Below, in pieces: positions 27,262-35,874 of a DNA stretch of 64,000 nucleotides (the stretch's first letter is position 1; every line of letters begins with the position of its first letter). This DNA is from an uncultured Dehalococcoidia bacterium (GTDB taxonomy: Bacteria > Chloroflexota > Dehalococcoidia > Lucifugimonadales > UBA3495). Below the pieces are notes generated by a model, which saw nothing but the letters and a program-made list of their open reading frames with translations, did no database searches and had not been told where the DNA came from. The stretch covers positions 3,120,981 through 3,184,980 of the forward strand of contig OY282494.1 of the NCBI GenBank assembly GCA_958296385.1. Direction: 5' to 3'. A program made the translations under genes and the position numbers.

Positions 27262-27762
27262 CTAGCGGCGGAGCGCCTGCTCGCCTTCTGCCAGAACCTG
27301 ATCAATGATTTCCTGATGTGCCTGCCGGTCCACCGAGCGGCGGATAATCCGTTCGGCGGCGGTAATCGCCAAGTCCCCGAATGCGGCGCGCACTTCGTTA
27401 ATCGCGGCGTCGCGTTCCCGGGCGATGTCGGCCTGAGCCCGTTCGCTGAACTCCTCCGCGCTCTGCCGTGCCCGGGCCATCTCCGCGTCGCGGAAACGGT
27501 CGGCGGCCTCGCGGGCCTGGTCCAGCAAACGCTGCCCCTCCCGGCGGGCCTCGTTCAGCTCCTCCTCAATTTCGGAGCGGGACGTTGCCACTTCCGCCCG
27601 GGCCTGGTCGGCGGCGGCCAGGCTTTCCCGGATGCTGTCCACCCGTCCATCAATGGCGTTCAGCAGCGGCCGGTAGGCGAACACGCCCAGCAGAATCAGC
27701 AGGATGATGTAGTTGATCAGATAACTGACCAGCGAGGGCACATTCAAGCCCAGTTCTGCCAT
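27262..27762 (-). CDS. atpF: F1Fo ATP synthase subunit b
   Basis: One N-terminal transmembrane helix (LVSYLINYIILLILLGVFAY) is followed by a long charged helix with Glu/Arg heptads (EIEEELNEARREGQRLLDQA) that forms the peripheral stalk. 166 residues. It starts 4 nt after atpE, so the two are tightly coupled. Confidence 0.95.
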   Translation of the reverse strand: MAELGLNVPSLVSYLINYIILLILLGVFAYRPLLNAIDGRVDSIRESLAAADQARAEVATSRSEIEEELNEARREGQRLLDQAREAADRFRDAEMARARQSAEEFSERAQADIARERDAAINEVRAAFGDLAITAAERIIRRSVDRQAHQEIIDQVLAEGEQALRR

Positions 27763-27766
27763 GTCG

Positions 27767-28140
<374 letters not shown>

Positions 28141-28179
28141 CCCTATTTTCCCTTTGCCCGGCGGCCCGCATCCCGGCGC

Positions 28180-29250
28180 CTAATGCTCCTCGTGGCTCAC
28201 CGCCACCGACAGGAATACCAGGGTGAGGCCGGCAAAGATGACCGACTGTATCAGTCCCACCAGCAGCTCCAGCCCGAACACGAACTGCGTTGCCACGAAC
28301 GGAACCAGGAAGGTAATCATCACCACCAGAATCTCGCCGGCCGTCATGTTGCCGAACAGCCGGAAGGTGAACGAAACTACCCGCACCAGCTCCGAGATGA
28401 ACTCCAGCAGGCCGACGAATACGTTGATGATGCCCGACGGACGCCCCCGCAGGATGTCGCCAAAGGCAAAGAACTTTTTGAGGTACCCGAAGTTGTGCGC
28501 CCGGAACCCCCAGTATTCCACGAACACAAAGGACACCAGCGCCAGCGCCAGCGGCATATTCAAGTCCGTGCCGGCCGGCCGCAGCAGGTGCGCCTTAAGC
28601 TCAAACCCGTGGTCCGTGCCGATGCCGTACCCGACAGCCTGGTAAATCGGTATCAGGAATATCGCCAGCCACGCGTTGAACAGCACAAAGAAAAAGATGG
28701 TTGCCACCACCGGAAACGCCTTGCGCCCCATCTCCGGCCCCAGGATGCTGGTCGCAAAGTTGAGCACCAGCTCAAACAGCATCTCCACCAGCGCTTGCAG
28801 CCGGCCGGGTACTACTTTGGGCTTGCGCGCCGCGCCGACAAAGAACACCAGCATCACGATGCTCACCAGCCACGCCGATAGCAGCGTGTTGGTGATTGCA
28901 ATGTCCATAATCCCCAGCGGCTCGCCGTGATGCGCCTCCGCATCGCCATGGCCCTTTTCCCCATCGCCGGCGTGCGCGTCCGACGACTTGGCGTGCTGGT
29001 CATCTTTGGCGTGCTGGTCATCAGATGACGACATCGCCCCGTGCTCGTCCTTTGCCGGGGCCAGCCCCAGCGCCGAGTCACGGGCCTCAGCGGGGAATAT
29101 GGGCTGCGGCGGCAGGTGAATCTCCGGCTGCGCGACGAACGGCCGCTCCAGTCCGAATATCCGGGAGCCGATCGCCCCCACCACGAAACCGGCGATGAGC
29201 AGCACGGCCATACCGATGCCGAACAGAATCATTATCCGCTTAAGCGACAC
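28180..29250 (-). CDS. atpB: F1Fo ATP synthase subunit a, with His-rich insertion
   Basis: The proton-channel subunit has several membrane helices and the key Arg in SFTFRLFGNMTAGEI. At 356 residues it is much longer than typical (about 240-270). The extra length is an N-terminal hydrophilic segment (about residues 55-105) after the first helix, rich in His, Asp and Lys (DDQHAKDDQHAKSSDAHAG and EAHHGEP). The repeat DDQHAK suggests slippage-type expansion. The loop probably faces the outside of the membrane and might bind metal; that is inference. Confidence 0.94.
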   Translation of the reverse strand: MSLKRIMILFGIGMAVLLIAGFVVGAIGSRIFGLERPFVAQPEIHLPPQPIFPAEARDSALGLAPAKDEHGAMSSSDDQHAKDDQHAKSSDAHAGDGEKGHGDAEAHHGEPLGIMDIAITNTLLSAWLVSIVMLVFFVGAARKPKVVPGRLQALVEMLFELVLNFATSILGPEMGRKAFPVVATIFFFVLFNAWLAIFLIPIYQAVGYGIGTDHGFELKAHLLRPAGTDLNMPLALALVSFVFVEYWGFRAHNFGYLKKFFAFGDILRGRPSGIINVFVGLLEFISELVRVVSFTFRLFGNMTAGEILVVMITFLVPFVATQFVFGLELLVGLIQSVIFAGLTLVFLSVAVSHEEH

Positions 29251-29252
29251 GA

Positions 29253-29522
29253 CTACTCAACGCCTCCGTTATCATCGTTCCGGCTACGCCCGGCCCCTTT
29301 GGAACCGGGCCGGTTGGAACCGTAAATAGCCGGCAGCACCATCCGGTACACGCCGTAAAAGGCAATGACGCTGCCCAGCACCGTTCCCAGCAGCACCAGC
29401 AGCGCAACCTGGCCGGTGAGCTTGCCCAGCCATACGCCGCCCACGATGCCCAGCACGATGCACAGCGCCACGTACCAGCCCAGGCCGGTAAGCCGCAGGG
29501 CGACGATGAACCAGGGTGGCAT
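29253..29522 (-). CDS. AtpZ/AtpI family protein
   Basis: An 89-residue protein with two transmembrane helices (LCIVLGIVGGVWLGKLTG and VLLGTVLGSVIAFYGVYRMV), the size and layout of AtpZ/AtpI proteins found at the head of atp operons. These proteins assist c-ring assembly or Mg2+ supply. Its stop is 2 nt before the atpB start. First gene of the operon behind the promoter at 29694-29722. Confidence 0.85.
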   Translation of the reverse strand: MPPWFIVALRLTGLGWYVALCIVLGIVGGVWLGKLTGQVALLVLLGTVLGSVIAFYGVYRMVLPAIYGSNRPGSKGAGRSRNDDNGGVE

Positions 29523-29584
29523 AGCAATTTACCAGTTTAGCCATAGCAGTTATGCGCCTGCTCCGGTCACTATGAGCGCAGCCG

Positions 29585-29635
29585 CCGGATTTTGTCCCGG
29601 CCCGGATTTTGTCCCGGCCCGGACTTTGTCCCGAC
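29585..29635. repeat. tandem repeat, 3 x 17 bp, in the atp operon leader
   Basis: Three units of CCGGATTTTGTCCCGGC (the third with changes) occur between the promoter and the first gene, so they are transcribed as part of the 5' leader. Each unit contains a short GGA...TCC inverted repeat. Confidence 0.85.
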
Positions 29636-29693
29636 AGTAATGGCGGTTGGTTCCTCAACTGCGTTGCTCATAAGCCGTTGGCAAGCGGCAGAA

Positions 29694-29722
29694 ATACTAG
29701 CATCGGTATCCGGGCCTGTCAA
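29694..29722 (-). promoter_or_regulatory. sigma70-type promoter of the ATP synthase operon
   Basis: Minus strand TTGACA (29722-29717, perfect consensus), 17-nt spacer, TAGTAT (29699-29694). Leader to the first start codon is about 165 nt. Confidence 0.78.
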
Positions 29723-29757
29723 TGCCGTTGACGCCAGAATACGGTTATCCCGTTACG

Positions 29758-29790
29758 AAAACGCCCCGCCTATAGCAATGCGGGGCGTTA
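29758..29790 (-). terminator. Rho-independent terminator after the bifunctional-nuclease gene
   Basis: Minus strand stem AACGCCCCGC / GCGGGGCGTT with about a 10-nt loop, ending in TTTT. Located 36 nt after the stop of the gene at 29826-30371 and before the atp promoter. Confidence 0.7.
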
Positions 29791-29825
29791 TTCTCTGCGT
29801 GGGCCTGGATACGTCAGGACGCCGC

Positions 29826-30371
29826 CTACTTGCGCTCGAAGTCCTCCATATCCAGCTCATTAATCAGGTCAGTGAACGCCGACAGTTTCTCCAGCTCTTC
29901 CTCGGTCACCGGCTCGGCGTCGGCCCCCTGCTGGGGCGATACCGGCTGCCCGCTTTCCTGGTCCATCGAGATGGCCGCCTTGTCCATCACCGCGTCGGCA
30001 ACGAATATCGGCACCTCGGCCCGCACCGCTACGGCCATCGCGTCGCTGGGCCGCGAGTCAATCTCGTGGGTCCGGTCGCCAACCCGGATGACGACCTTGG
30101 CGTAAAACGTTTCGTTTTGCAGGTCGTTCACCAGGATATGCTCAAAGGTGCCGCCCACCGATTTCACCAGGTCAACCAGCAAGTCGTGGGTCAAGGGGCG
30201 GGGCACGCTCATGCCCTGCATCTTGACGGCGATTGCCTCGGCCTCGGTAGGCCCAATCCAGATGAGCAGAAACAGGTCGGTTTCCAGCTCTTTCAGCACC
30301 ACCACCCGCTGATAGTTCATCTGGCTGATTCGGATGCTGTCAATTACCAGTTCGCGCATATCTAGCTGCAT
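29826..30371 (-). CDS. bifunctional nuclease family (BFN/DUF151) protein
   Basis: 181 residues. MRELVIDSIRIS, VVVLKELETDLFLLIWIG, AEAIAVKMQG and SRPSDAMAVAVRAEVPIFV are the hallmarks of the BFN domain, reported to have DNase/RNase activity in plants and structurally characterised in Thermotoga. The C terminus adds an acidic tail ending TDLINELDMEDFERK. ATG 30371 or 30359 could be the start; a GGGAG just upstream fits neither perfectly. The 220 bp upstream hold a solo IS-like terminal sequence near 30490. Confidence 0.85.
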   Translation of the reverse strand: MQLDMRELVIDSIRISQMNYQRVVVLKELETDLFLLIWIGPTEAEAIAVKMQGMSVPRPLTHDLLVDLVKSVGGTFEHILVNDLQNETFYAKVVIRVGDRTHEIDSRPSDAMAVAVRAEVPIFVADAVMDKAAISMDQESGQPVSPQQGADAEPVTEEELEKLSAFTDLINELDMEDFERK

Positions 30372-30595
30372 CACTCCCAGCAACCGCTCCCGGCACAACC
30401 ACAACAGTGAGCCGAGCCTCTGGAGGCGCCGGCCGGTGCGTTCCGGCAATTTTACACCCCGCAAGCACGCCGTTGCAACTACGGAATGTCATCGGATAGC
30501 GTTCCGTTTTACCTGGTTCGCCTGCTGCCATTCCGGGCGCAGACGGGTTGCCGCACTGCCCCCGGAATGGCCGGGCCGAATGGCCGGCCCACCGC

Positions 30596-31162
30596 CTAGC
30601 GCACCATGCTGGGTTGGGCGTATTCCTCCGGCGCAAAATCCTCCGGCGACGGCGGCATTGAGCTTGTGCCGGCCGCCAGCGCCGAGCCGGCCAGCATATC
30701 AATCCCCTTGCGGATGGAACCGTTGGCCGCCGCCAGCTCCCGCTCCAGGTTCCGCAGCGTCCGCAGCGCGTAGGCGTCGGCGTGGTTCCGCCGGTTCTCC
30801 GCCTCCCGCTCCGCCTGCTCAATGATGCGCCGCGACTTCGCCTCCGACTCCCGCAGCAGCTCTTCCGCCTTGCGCCCCAGCTCGTGGTCGCCCAGCCGGC
30901 TCCGGAACTCCTGCTCCATGTGCTGCCGGGCCTGGTGCGCGTCCGAAACCGCCGACGACATAATGACGTCCTTGCGGGACAGCATCTCCTCGGCCCGGCT
31001 TATCTCCTGCGGAATCGCCATCCGCAGCTGCGCCACCAGTTCGTTAAGCTTGATTTTGTCAACCATCACGCTGCTGCTCAGCGGAACCGACTTGCCGGAC
31101 TCCACGAGCAGCTCGATGCGGTCGATGATGTTGTTGATGTCTATGATGTCCTCCTCGGGCAA
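30596..31162 (-). CDS. coiled-coil protein of the coaD neighbourhood
   Basis: A 188-residue, mostly helical protein: NNIIDRIELLVESGKSVPLS, then a long coiled coil (RSRLGDHELGRKAEELLRES, ENRRNHADAYALRTLRNLER). This resembles the uncharacterised proteins, sometimes labelled ATPase or DivIVA-like, that lie beside coaD in Chloroflexota, with the pattern DR-E-L---VPL--. No ATPase motif is visible. Start is uncertain: TTG 31162 lacks a good ribosome binding site, and GAGGAGG falls just inside the frame. Confidence 0.7.
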   Translation of the reverse strand: MPEEDIIDINNIIDRIELLVESGKSVPLSSSVMVDKIKLNELVAQLRMAIPQEISRAEEMLSRKDVIMSSAVSDAHQARQHMEQEFRSRLGDHELGRKAEELLRESEAKSRRIIEQAEREAENRRNHADAYALRTLRNLERELAAANGSIRKGIDMLAGSALAAGTSSMPPSPEDFAPEEYAQPSMVR

Positions 31163-31256
31163 AATTCGGGGCGCCCGCCCCGGTGCCCCTTGACACGGTT
31201 GCGCCGGTAACGCAGTTGCTCCGGCATGCGATTGCTCCGGTTAAATCAAGGCCAGG

Positions 31257-31745
31257 CTACGCGCTCTCCAGCCGGTATTTCTCCAGCAGGGCGTCGGCTA
31301 CGTGGGTCGGCACCATGCCCGTGATGTTCCCGCCCAGCCGGGCCACTTCCTTTAATAGGCTGGAACTGATCATCATATGTTCCTGGTCGCTCATCAGCGA
31401 AACCATGTCCACGTCCGGTTCCAGCCGGCGGTTCATAAAAAACATCTGCGATTCGTACTCAAAGTCCGGGCTGCTCCGCAAACCCCGGATGATAGTCGCC
31501 GCCCCCGCCTCCCGCGCGCACCGCACCACCAGCCCGGTAAATGGCCGCACCTCCACGTTCGGCAGCTCCGCCACCGACTGCCGCATCAGCCCCACCCGTT
31601 CCGCCGTGTTGAACAGCAGGTTCTTCGACGGCGTGTCGTACACCGCCACAATTACCTTAGCAAACAGCCGGGCCGCCCGACTCGTAACGTCCAGATGTCC
31701 TACCGTTACCGGATCGAACGTTCCGGGATATAGAGCGACTACCAT
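31257..31745 (-). CDS. coaD: phosphopantetheine adenylyltransferase
   Basis: The 162-residue enzyme transfers AMP from ATP to 4'-phosphopantetheine in coenzyme A synthesis. It has the nucleotidyltransferase motif ALYPGTFDPVTVGHLD (TxGH), IIRGLRSSPDFEYE and the C-terminal ISSSLLKEVARLGGNI. Length and motifs are standard. The 17-bp tandem array lies directly upstream, between rsmD and coaD. Confidence 0.96.
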   Translation of the reverse strand: MVVALYPGTFDPVTVGHLDVTSRAARLFAKVIVAVYDTPSKNLLFNTAERVGLMRQSVAELPNVEVRPFTGLVVRCAREAGAATIIRGLRSSPDFEYESQMFFMNRRLEPDVDMVSLMSDQEHMMISSSLLKEVARLGGNITGMVPTHVADALLEKYRLESA

Positions 31746-31776
31746 TCGTCAGTTCTCCTGCGGCAATTTTCTAGAT

Positions 31777-32048
31777 GACAACGGGCGTTCCCGGACGACG
31801 GGCGTTCCCGGACGACGGGCGTTCCCGGACGACGGGCGTTCCCGGACGACGGGCGTTCCCGGACGACGGGCGTTCCCGGACGACGGGCGTTCCCGGACGA
31901 CGGGCGTTCCCGGACGACGGGCGTTCCCGGACGACGGGCGTTCCCGGACGACGGGCGTTCCCGGACGACGGGCGTTCCCGGACGACGGGCGTTCCCGGAC
32001 GACGGGCGTTCCCGGACGACGGGCGTTCCCGGACGACGGGCGTTCCCG
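31777..32048. repeat. tandem array, 16 x 17 bp, each unit a mini-hairpin
   Basis: Sixteen contiguous units of GACGACGGGCGTTCCCG (the first has one change, GACAACG...) give exactly 272 bp. Each contains CGGG-CGTT-CCCG, a 4-bp stem with a tetraloop. The array lies wholly in the gap between the rsmD stop (32062) and coaD start (31745) and is presumably transcribed in that operon. The near-identity of the units points to recent expansion. There are no spacers, so it is not a CRISPR. Confidence 0.97.
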
Positions 32049-32061
32049 GCTCGGCGCCAGT

Positions 32062-32616
32062 TCAGTCGGATTGGCACGCGTAAAAGCTGATGGCGTTGTC
32101 GCCATAGCGTCGCCGGTCGTAGCAGCGTAGCCGGCCCCTTGTGTCGGGCAGCTCCCCACGGCTGCTGTGCCCCACCACCACGACGGCGCCATCCGACAGG
32201 ACGCCCGGCCGGGCCAGCGCGTCCAGCGTCGGCGCCAAGTCCGCGATGCGGTAAGGCGGGTCCAGCAGGGCCAGCTCATAGGGCTGCTCCCGCCGTTCCA
32301 GCCAGCGCAAAGCATCGGCGCAATGCACCCCGGCCGCATCCGCATAGCCGGTGCTGTTCAAGTTGTCCTGCAAGTAACGACACTGTCGCTGATTACGCTC
32401 CACAAAATCGGCCCACGCCGCCCCCCGGCTCAGCGCCTCAATGCCGAGGCTGCCGCTGCCGGCGTAAAGGTCAACCACGCGGGCGCCGTCAACCAGGCCG
32501 GGCTCCAGTATGTTAAAGATGGCCGCGCGCACCCGCTCCGTAGTAGGCCGGACGCCGGCAACCGCGGCCCCTTTGAGCCGCAAGCCCCGCGCCGCCCCGC
32601 CGGCAACGCGCATCAT
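32062..32616 (-). CDS. rsmD: 16S rRNA (guanine966-N2)-methyltransferase
   Basis: 184 residues with MRVAGGAARGLRLKG, RPTTERVRAAIFNIL, the SAM motif VVDLYAGSGSLGIEALSRGA and the catalytic DPPY (ALLDPPYRI). It methylates G966 of 16S rRNA. ATG 32616 (MMRV) fits the family start; the open frame upstream to 32769 is not conserved sequence. In an operon with coaD, the common order. Confidence 0.94.
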   Translation of the reverse strand: MMRVAGGAARGLRLKGAAVAGVRPTTERVRAAIFNILEPGLVDGARVVDLYAGSGSLGIEALSRGAAWADFVERNQRQCRYLQDNLNSTGYADAAGVHCADALRWLERREQPYELALLDPPYRIADLAPTLDALARPGVLSDGAVVVVGHSSRGELPDTRGRLRCYDRRRYGDNAISFYACQSD

Positions 32617-32763
32617 ATTAGAATTGCGTGAACGCATTTTACTGCTGCCAAACCCCCGCCGCCGATTACGGCTGCTGCGGGTTTCAACCGTTTTCAGAGA
32701 TTTCCCGCCACCAACGAATCCCAGACAGTATAAAGCCACCCGCAACGGCCGGCCGTCCCCCCA

Positions 32764-33417
32764 TGTCATTCAGAGCTGCGCTCAGAATCCCGATGCCGTA
32801 GCAGCGCCCTTGCCCCCAAAGACACAACGAGGGGGTCTGGGGGAAATCATTTCCCCCAGCGGCACCCCCCTAAGATACGCCCGCCCCGTCAAAATCCCCC
32901 GCCAAATCAAAAAATCAGCGACCCCAACCCCTTGCAACCGCACGTCAGTTCGTGTAATATACATTCATCGGGCAAATCAACCAACCAATCCCCCCTCAGC
33001 CGTCCTCGCTCGAGAACATCCCCTGAGGAACCGGGGCCAGCACACCGCTAGCACAATCGTCGGAGATTCAAGTCAAAAACGGCCAGTCAGCAAAAACCGC
33101 AATCGGCAAGGGTAGTCCCGACCCCGCTTTCACGGCGCGGGCTGCCTCCGCAGGGTATCGAGCTTCAGCCCGCGTGCTGTCCTCTCATTAGGGATAGGCC
33201 ACGTAAAATGAAGGTACAAAATAGTTGCGTACCCACCTCCGGCCGTAGGGCTGACAACGACTTGAATCTCCGACACCAAACCAACCAAACCAAACCAAAC
33301 CGAACTCACCGCCCGATACCACACCCGCCCGATACCAGCCAACATCAAAACCCGCTCCCCCAGGAGATGACCGATTATGAGATGACCAAATCACCCTGAA
33401 ACAAAACGCAACCCGGC
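32764..33417 (-). repeat. dispersed structured repeat, copy 2
   Basis: Second copy of the element at 9588-10137, same orientation. Its IS-like terminus (GGTTGCGTTTTGTTTCAGGG) is at 33417 on the minus strand. The core stem arms are 33274-33259 and 33074-33059, GATGAATGTAT lies near 32970, and the G/C-rich block 32866-32810 is nearly identical to copy 1. The far end fuses to half of the CATTCTGAGC palindrome (32764-32800). This fills the 32617-33594 gap together with the ribF leader. Confidence 0.8.
33059..33274 (-). ncRNA. candidate structured RNA (HEARO/omegaRNA-like?), copy 2
   Basis: Arms GTCGGAGATTCAAGTC (33059-33074) and its complement (33259-33274) close a 184-nt core nearly identical to copy 1, differing at scattered positions. 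The core holds the same ATTTTACGTGGCCTATCCC and GCGGGCTGAAGCTCGATACC blocks on the minus strand. No ORF is adjacent on the 3' side that looks like IscB. Confidence 0.42.
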
Positions 33418-33594
33418 CGGCGCCATCGCTTGCCGGGTTGCCGGGGGTGTGCTACCATCGTTGACGCTATCCTAACCGTAGCGGAAACGTAGCTATGCGC
33501 CGGAACCGGCCCCAACACACTGAATCCGCGCCCTTGCACTCCCCTGACACGCCGCTGCCCGGCAGCCCACACTGACGCTGGAAAACGCTACCCA

Positions 33595-34557
33595 ATGAGT
33601 TTTCGCCAGACGCTGGCCGACGCGGCACCCCCTCCCGGCAGCGAAACCGCCATCACCATCGGCGTGTTCGACGGCGTACACCGGGGGCATCTGCACCTGT
33701 TGCAGCGCCTCTTTCAGCTGGCCCCCCAGCCCCTCATCCCCACCGTCATCACCTTCAGCAACCACCCCGCCGAGGTCGTCAACCCCGAACGCACCGTAAC
33801 CAAAATCATCACCCCGGAGGAGAAAGTCCAGCTCCTTTACGACGCCGGGGTTGGCCAAGTCATCAGCCTGGAATTCACCAACGACCTGGCCAACGTGGAC
33901 GCCAACGAGTTCACCAACATTCTGGTTGACTGCCTCAAAATGCGCGGCATCGTAACCGGCCCCGACTTCGCCTTGGGCCGCAACCGCAGCGGCAACCTCG
34001 ATTACCTCCGCCGCCGGGGCGCCTCCCTCGGCTTTTGGGTGGAGACCGTGCCCCCGCTGGAATTGGACGGCGCCGCCGTCCGCAGCCGCCGGGTTCGCAA
34101 CGCCCTGGCCGACGGCAACGTGGACGGCGCCGAATACCTGCTGGGCCGCCCCTACGCCACCGACGGCATCGTAGTCCACGGCGCCAAAATGGGCCGTCAG
34201 CTGGGATTCCCCACCGCCAACATCATCCCCACCGCCAACTTCGTCATCCCCGCCGACGGCGTGTACGCCACCTACGCCACCGTTGACGGCGTGCGCCACC
34301 TCGCCGCCACCAGCATCGGCGTCCGCCCCACCTTCGGCCTCAGCCAGCGCCTCATCGAGGCCCACCTGCTGGATTTCTCCGACGACATCTATGACGAAAA
34401 CCTGCGCCTGGAGTTCGTCTCCCGCCTGCGCGGGCAGGAAACCTTCGACGGCATTGATGCCCTGATCACCCAGATGAACCGGGACGTTGCCAACGCCCGC
34501 ACCGTCCTGCAACGACACGATAGGCTCGAGGAAAACGACCGGCTGGACCACGCGTAA
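33595..34557 (+). CDS. ribF: bifunctional riboflavin kinase / FAD synthetase
   Basis: 320 residues. The N-terminal nucleotidyltransferase (FMN adenylyltransferase) domain has TIGVFDGVHRGHLHLLQRL and RGIVTGPDFALGRNRSGN. The C-terminal riboflavin kinase domain has GRQLGFPTANI and GVYATYATVDG. It makes FMN and FAD from riboflavin and ATP. No FMN riboswitch-like sequence is visible upstream. Its stop is 39 nt before the tyrS start, so they may be co-transcribed. Confidence 0.96.
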   Translation: MSFRQTLADAAPPPGSETAITIGVFDGVHRGHLHLLQRLFQLAPQPLIPTVITFSNHPAEVVNPERTVTKIITPEEKVQLLYDAGVGQVISLEFTNDLANVDANEFTNILVDCLKMRGIVTGPDFALGRNRSGNLDYLRRRGASLGFWVETVPPLELDGAAVRSRRVRNALADGNVDGAEYLLGRPYATDGIVVHGAKMGRQLGFPTANIIPTANFVIPADGVYATYATVDGVRHLAATSIGVRPTFGLSQRLIEAHLLDFSDDIYDENLRLEFVSRLRGQETFDGIDALITQMNRDVANARTVLQRHDRLEENDRLDHA

Positions 34558-34596
34558 CCGGCCGGTCAGCAATGGCCACAGATGGCGAGGTGTGCG

Positions 34597-35817
34597 TTGA
34601 CCAGTCAAGTACAGATTCCCGAAAACCTGTCCACCATCACCCGCCGGGGGGTGAGCCGCATCATCTCCGAGGCGGAGTTCACGGCCATGCTGCGCCAGGG
34701 CCGCCCCCTGCGCCTCAAAATGGGCTTTGACCCCAGCCGACCCGACATCCACCTCGGCCACGTCGTCGGCCTCCGCAAACTCCGCCAACTCCAGGACTTG
34801 GGCCATCAGGTCATCCTGATTGTCGGCGACTGGACGGCGCAAATCGGCGACCCTTCCGGCCGCTCCGCCACCCGCCCCATGCTCACCCACGCCGACGTGC
34901 TGGAGAACGCCGAATCCTATATGCGCCAGTTCTTCAAAGTAGTTGACCGGCAGCGCACCCGGGTAGAATGGCAAAGCCAGTGGTTCGGCCAGTTCACCCT
35001 GGCCAACGTCATCGAGCTGACCAGCCGCTTTACCGTAGCCCAATTCCTGGAACGCGACGACTTCGCCCGCCGCTTCGCCGAACACCAGCCCATCGCCATC
35101 ACCGAACTGCTCTACCCCCTGCTGCAAGCCTACGATTCGGTAGTCATCGAATCCGACGTAGAGTTCGGCGGCACCGACCAGATGTTCAACCTGCTGGTCG
35201 GCCGGGAGTTGCAGGGCATGATGGGCCAAACGCCGCAGCAGTGCTTCCTGATGCCCATTCTAGTCGGCACCGACGGCATACAAAAGATGAGCAAAAGCCT
35301 CGGCAACTACGTAGCCCTGGAGGAACCCCCCGCCGAAATGTACGGCAAACTAATGTCCCTCCCCGACACCCTAATAACCCCCTACTACGAATACCTGACC
35401 GATGTCCCCGACGCCGAAATCGCCGAAATAACCCAGGCCATAACATCACAAACCGCCAACCCAATGGATTTTAAGAAAAGGCTGGCCCGCAGCATAACCG
35501 CCACCTTCCACGACGCAGACGCCGCCAACACCGCCGAAGCACACTTCGAGCAAGTAGTACAACGCCGGAATATCCCCGACGAAATCCCGGAAGTCACCCT
35601 GGCCGCCATCAGCAACCTAACCATCAACCAACTGCTAGTACAAACCAACCTGGCCAGCAGCAACAGCGAAGCCCGGCGTCTCATAGCCCAGGGCGCCGTA
35701 GAGCTAATCCGGCCCAACGGCGAACGCATCCTCGCAGCCGCCAGCGCAGCACTGGCGCCGGCCGCCGGCGACGTAATCAGAGCCGGCCGCCGCCGGTTCG
35801 TGCGGATAGCAGAGTAA
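34597..35817 (+). CDS. tyrS: tyrosyl-tRNA synthetase
   Basis: About 406 residues. Class I signatures appear as DIHLGHVVGLRKL (HIGH-type) and KMSKSLGNY (KMSKS), with a C-terminal S4 RNA-binding domain (TINQLLVQTNLASSNSEARR). The synthetase charges tRNA-Tyr. TTG 34597 is chosen because CGAGG lies 6 nt upstream; the alternative ATG 34582 lacks a ribosome binding site and adds five residues. Confidence 0.95.
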   Translation: MTSQVQIPENLSTITRRGVSRIISEAEFTAMLRQGRPLRLKMGFDPSRPDIHLGHVVGLRKLRQLQDLGHQVILIVGDWTAQIGDPSGRSATRPMLTHADVLENAESYMRQFFKVVDRQRTRVEWQSQWFGQFTLANVIELTSRFTVAQFLERDDFARRFAEHQPIAITELLYPLLQAYDSVVIESDVEFGGTDQMFNLLVGRELQGMMGQTPQQCFLMPILVGTDGIQKMSKSLGNYVALEEPPAEMYGKLMSLPDTLITPYYEYLTDVPDAEIAEITQAITSQTANPMDFKKRLARSITATFHDADAANTAEAHFEQVVQRRNIPDEIPEVTLAAISNLTINQLLVQTNLASSNSEARRLIAQGAVELIRPNGERILAAASAALAPAAGDVIRAGRRRFVRIAE

Positions 35818-35874
35818 GATAGGCTATCCTGCAACCCACTGAAACACCCGGCATCATTTTCAGCGGAGGTTATC

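Noticed and set aside
31777-32048. CRISPR-like array
   Set aside because: Units are contiguous 17-mers with no spacers.
31739-32077. Frames translated through the 17-bp array as 17-residue repeat proteins
   Set aside because: No start signals or flanking conserved sequence; the frame is open only because the repeat lacks stops. Not excluded completely.
33418-33594. FMN riboswitch before ribF
   Set aside because: None of the conserved blocks are visible in this short leader.
33493-35229. 578-codon frame on the minus strand
   Set aside because: Antisense to ribF and tyrS, which carry all family motifs; composition is Gly/Val/Ala-rich as expected of a shadow frame.
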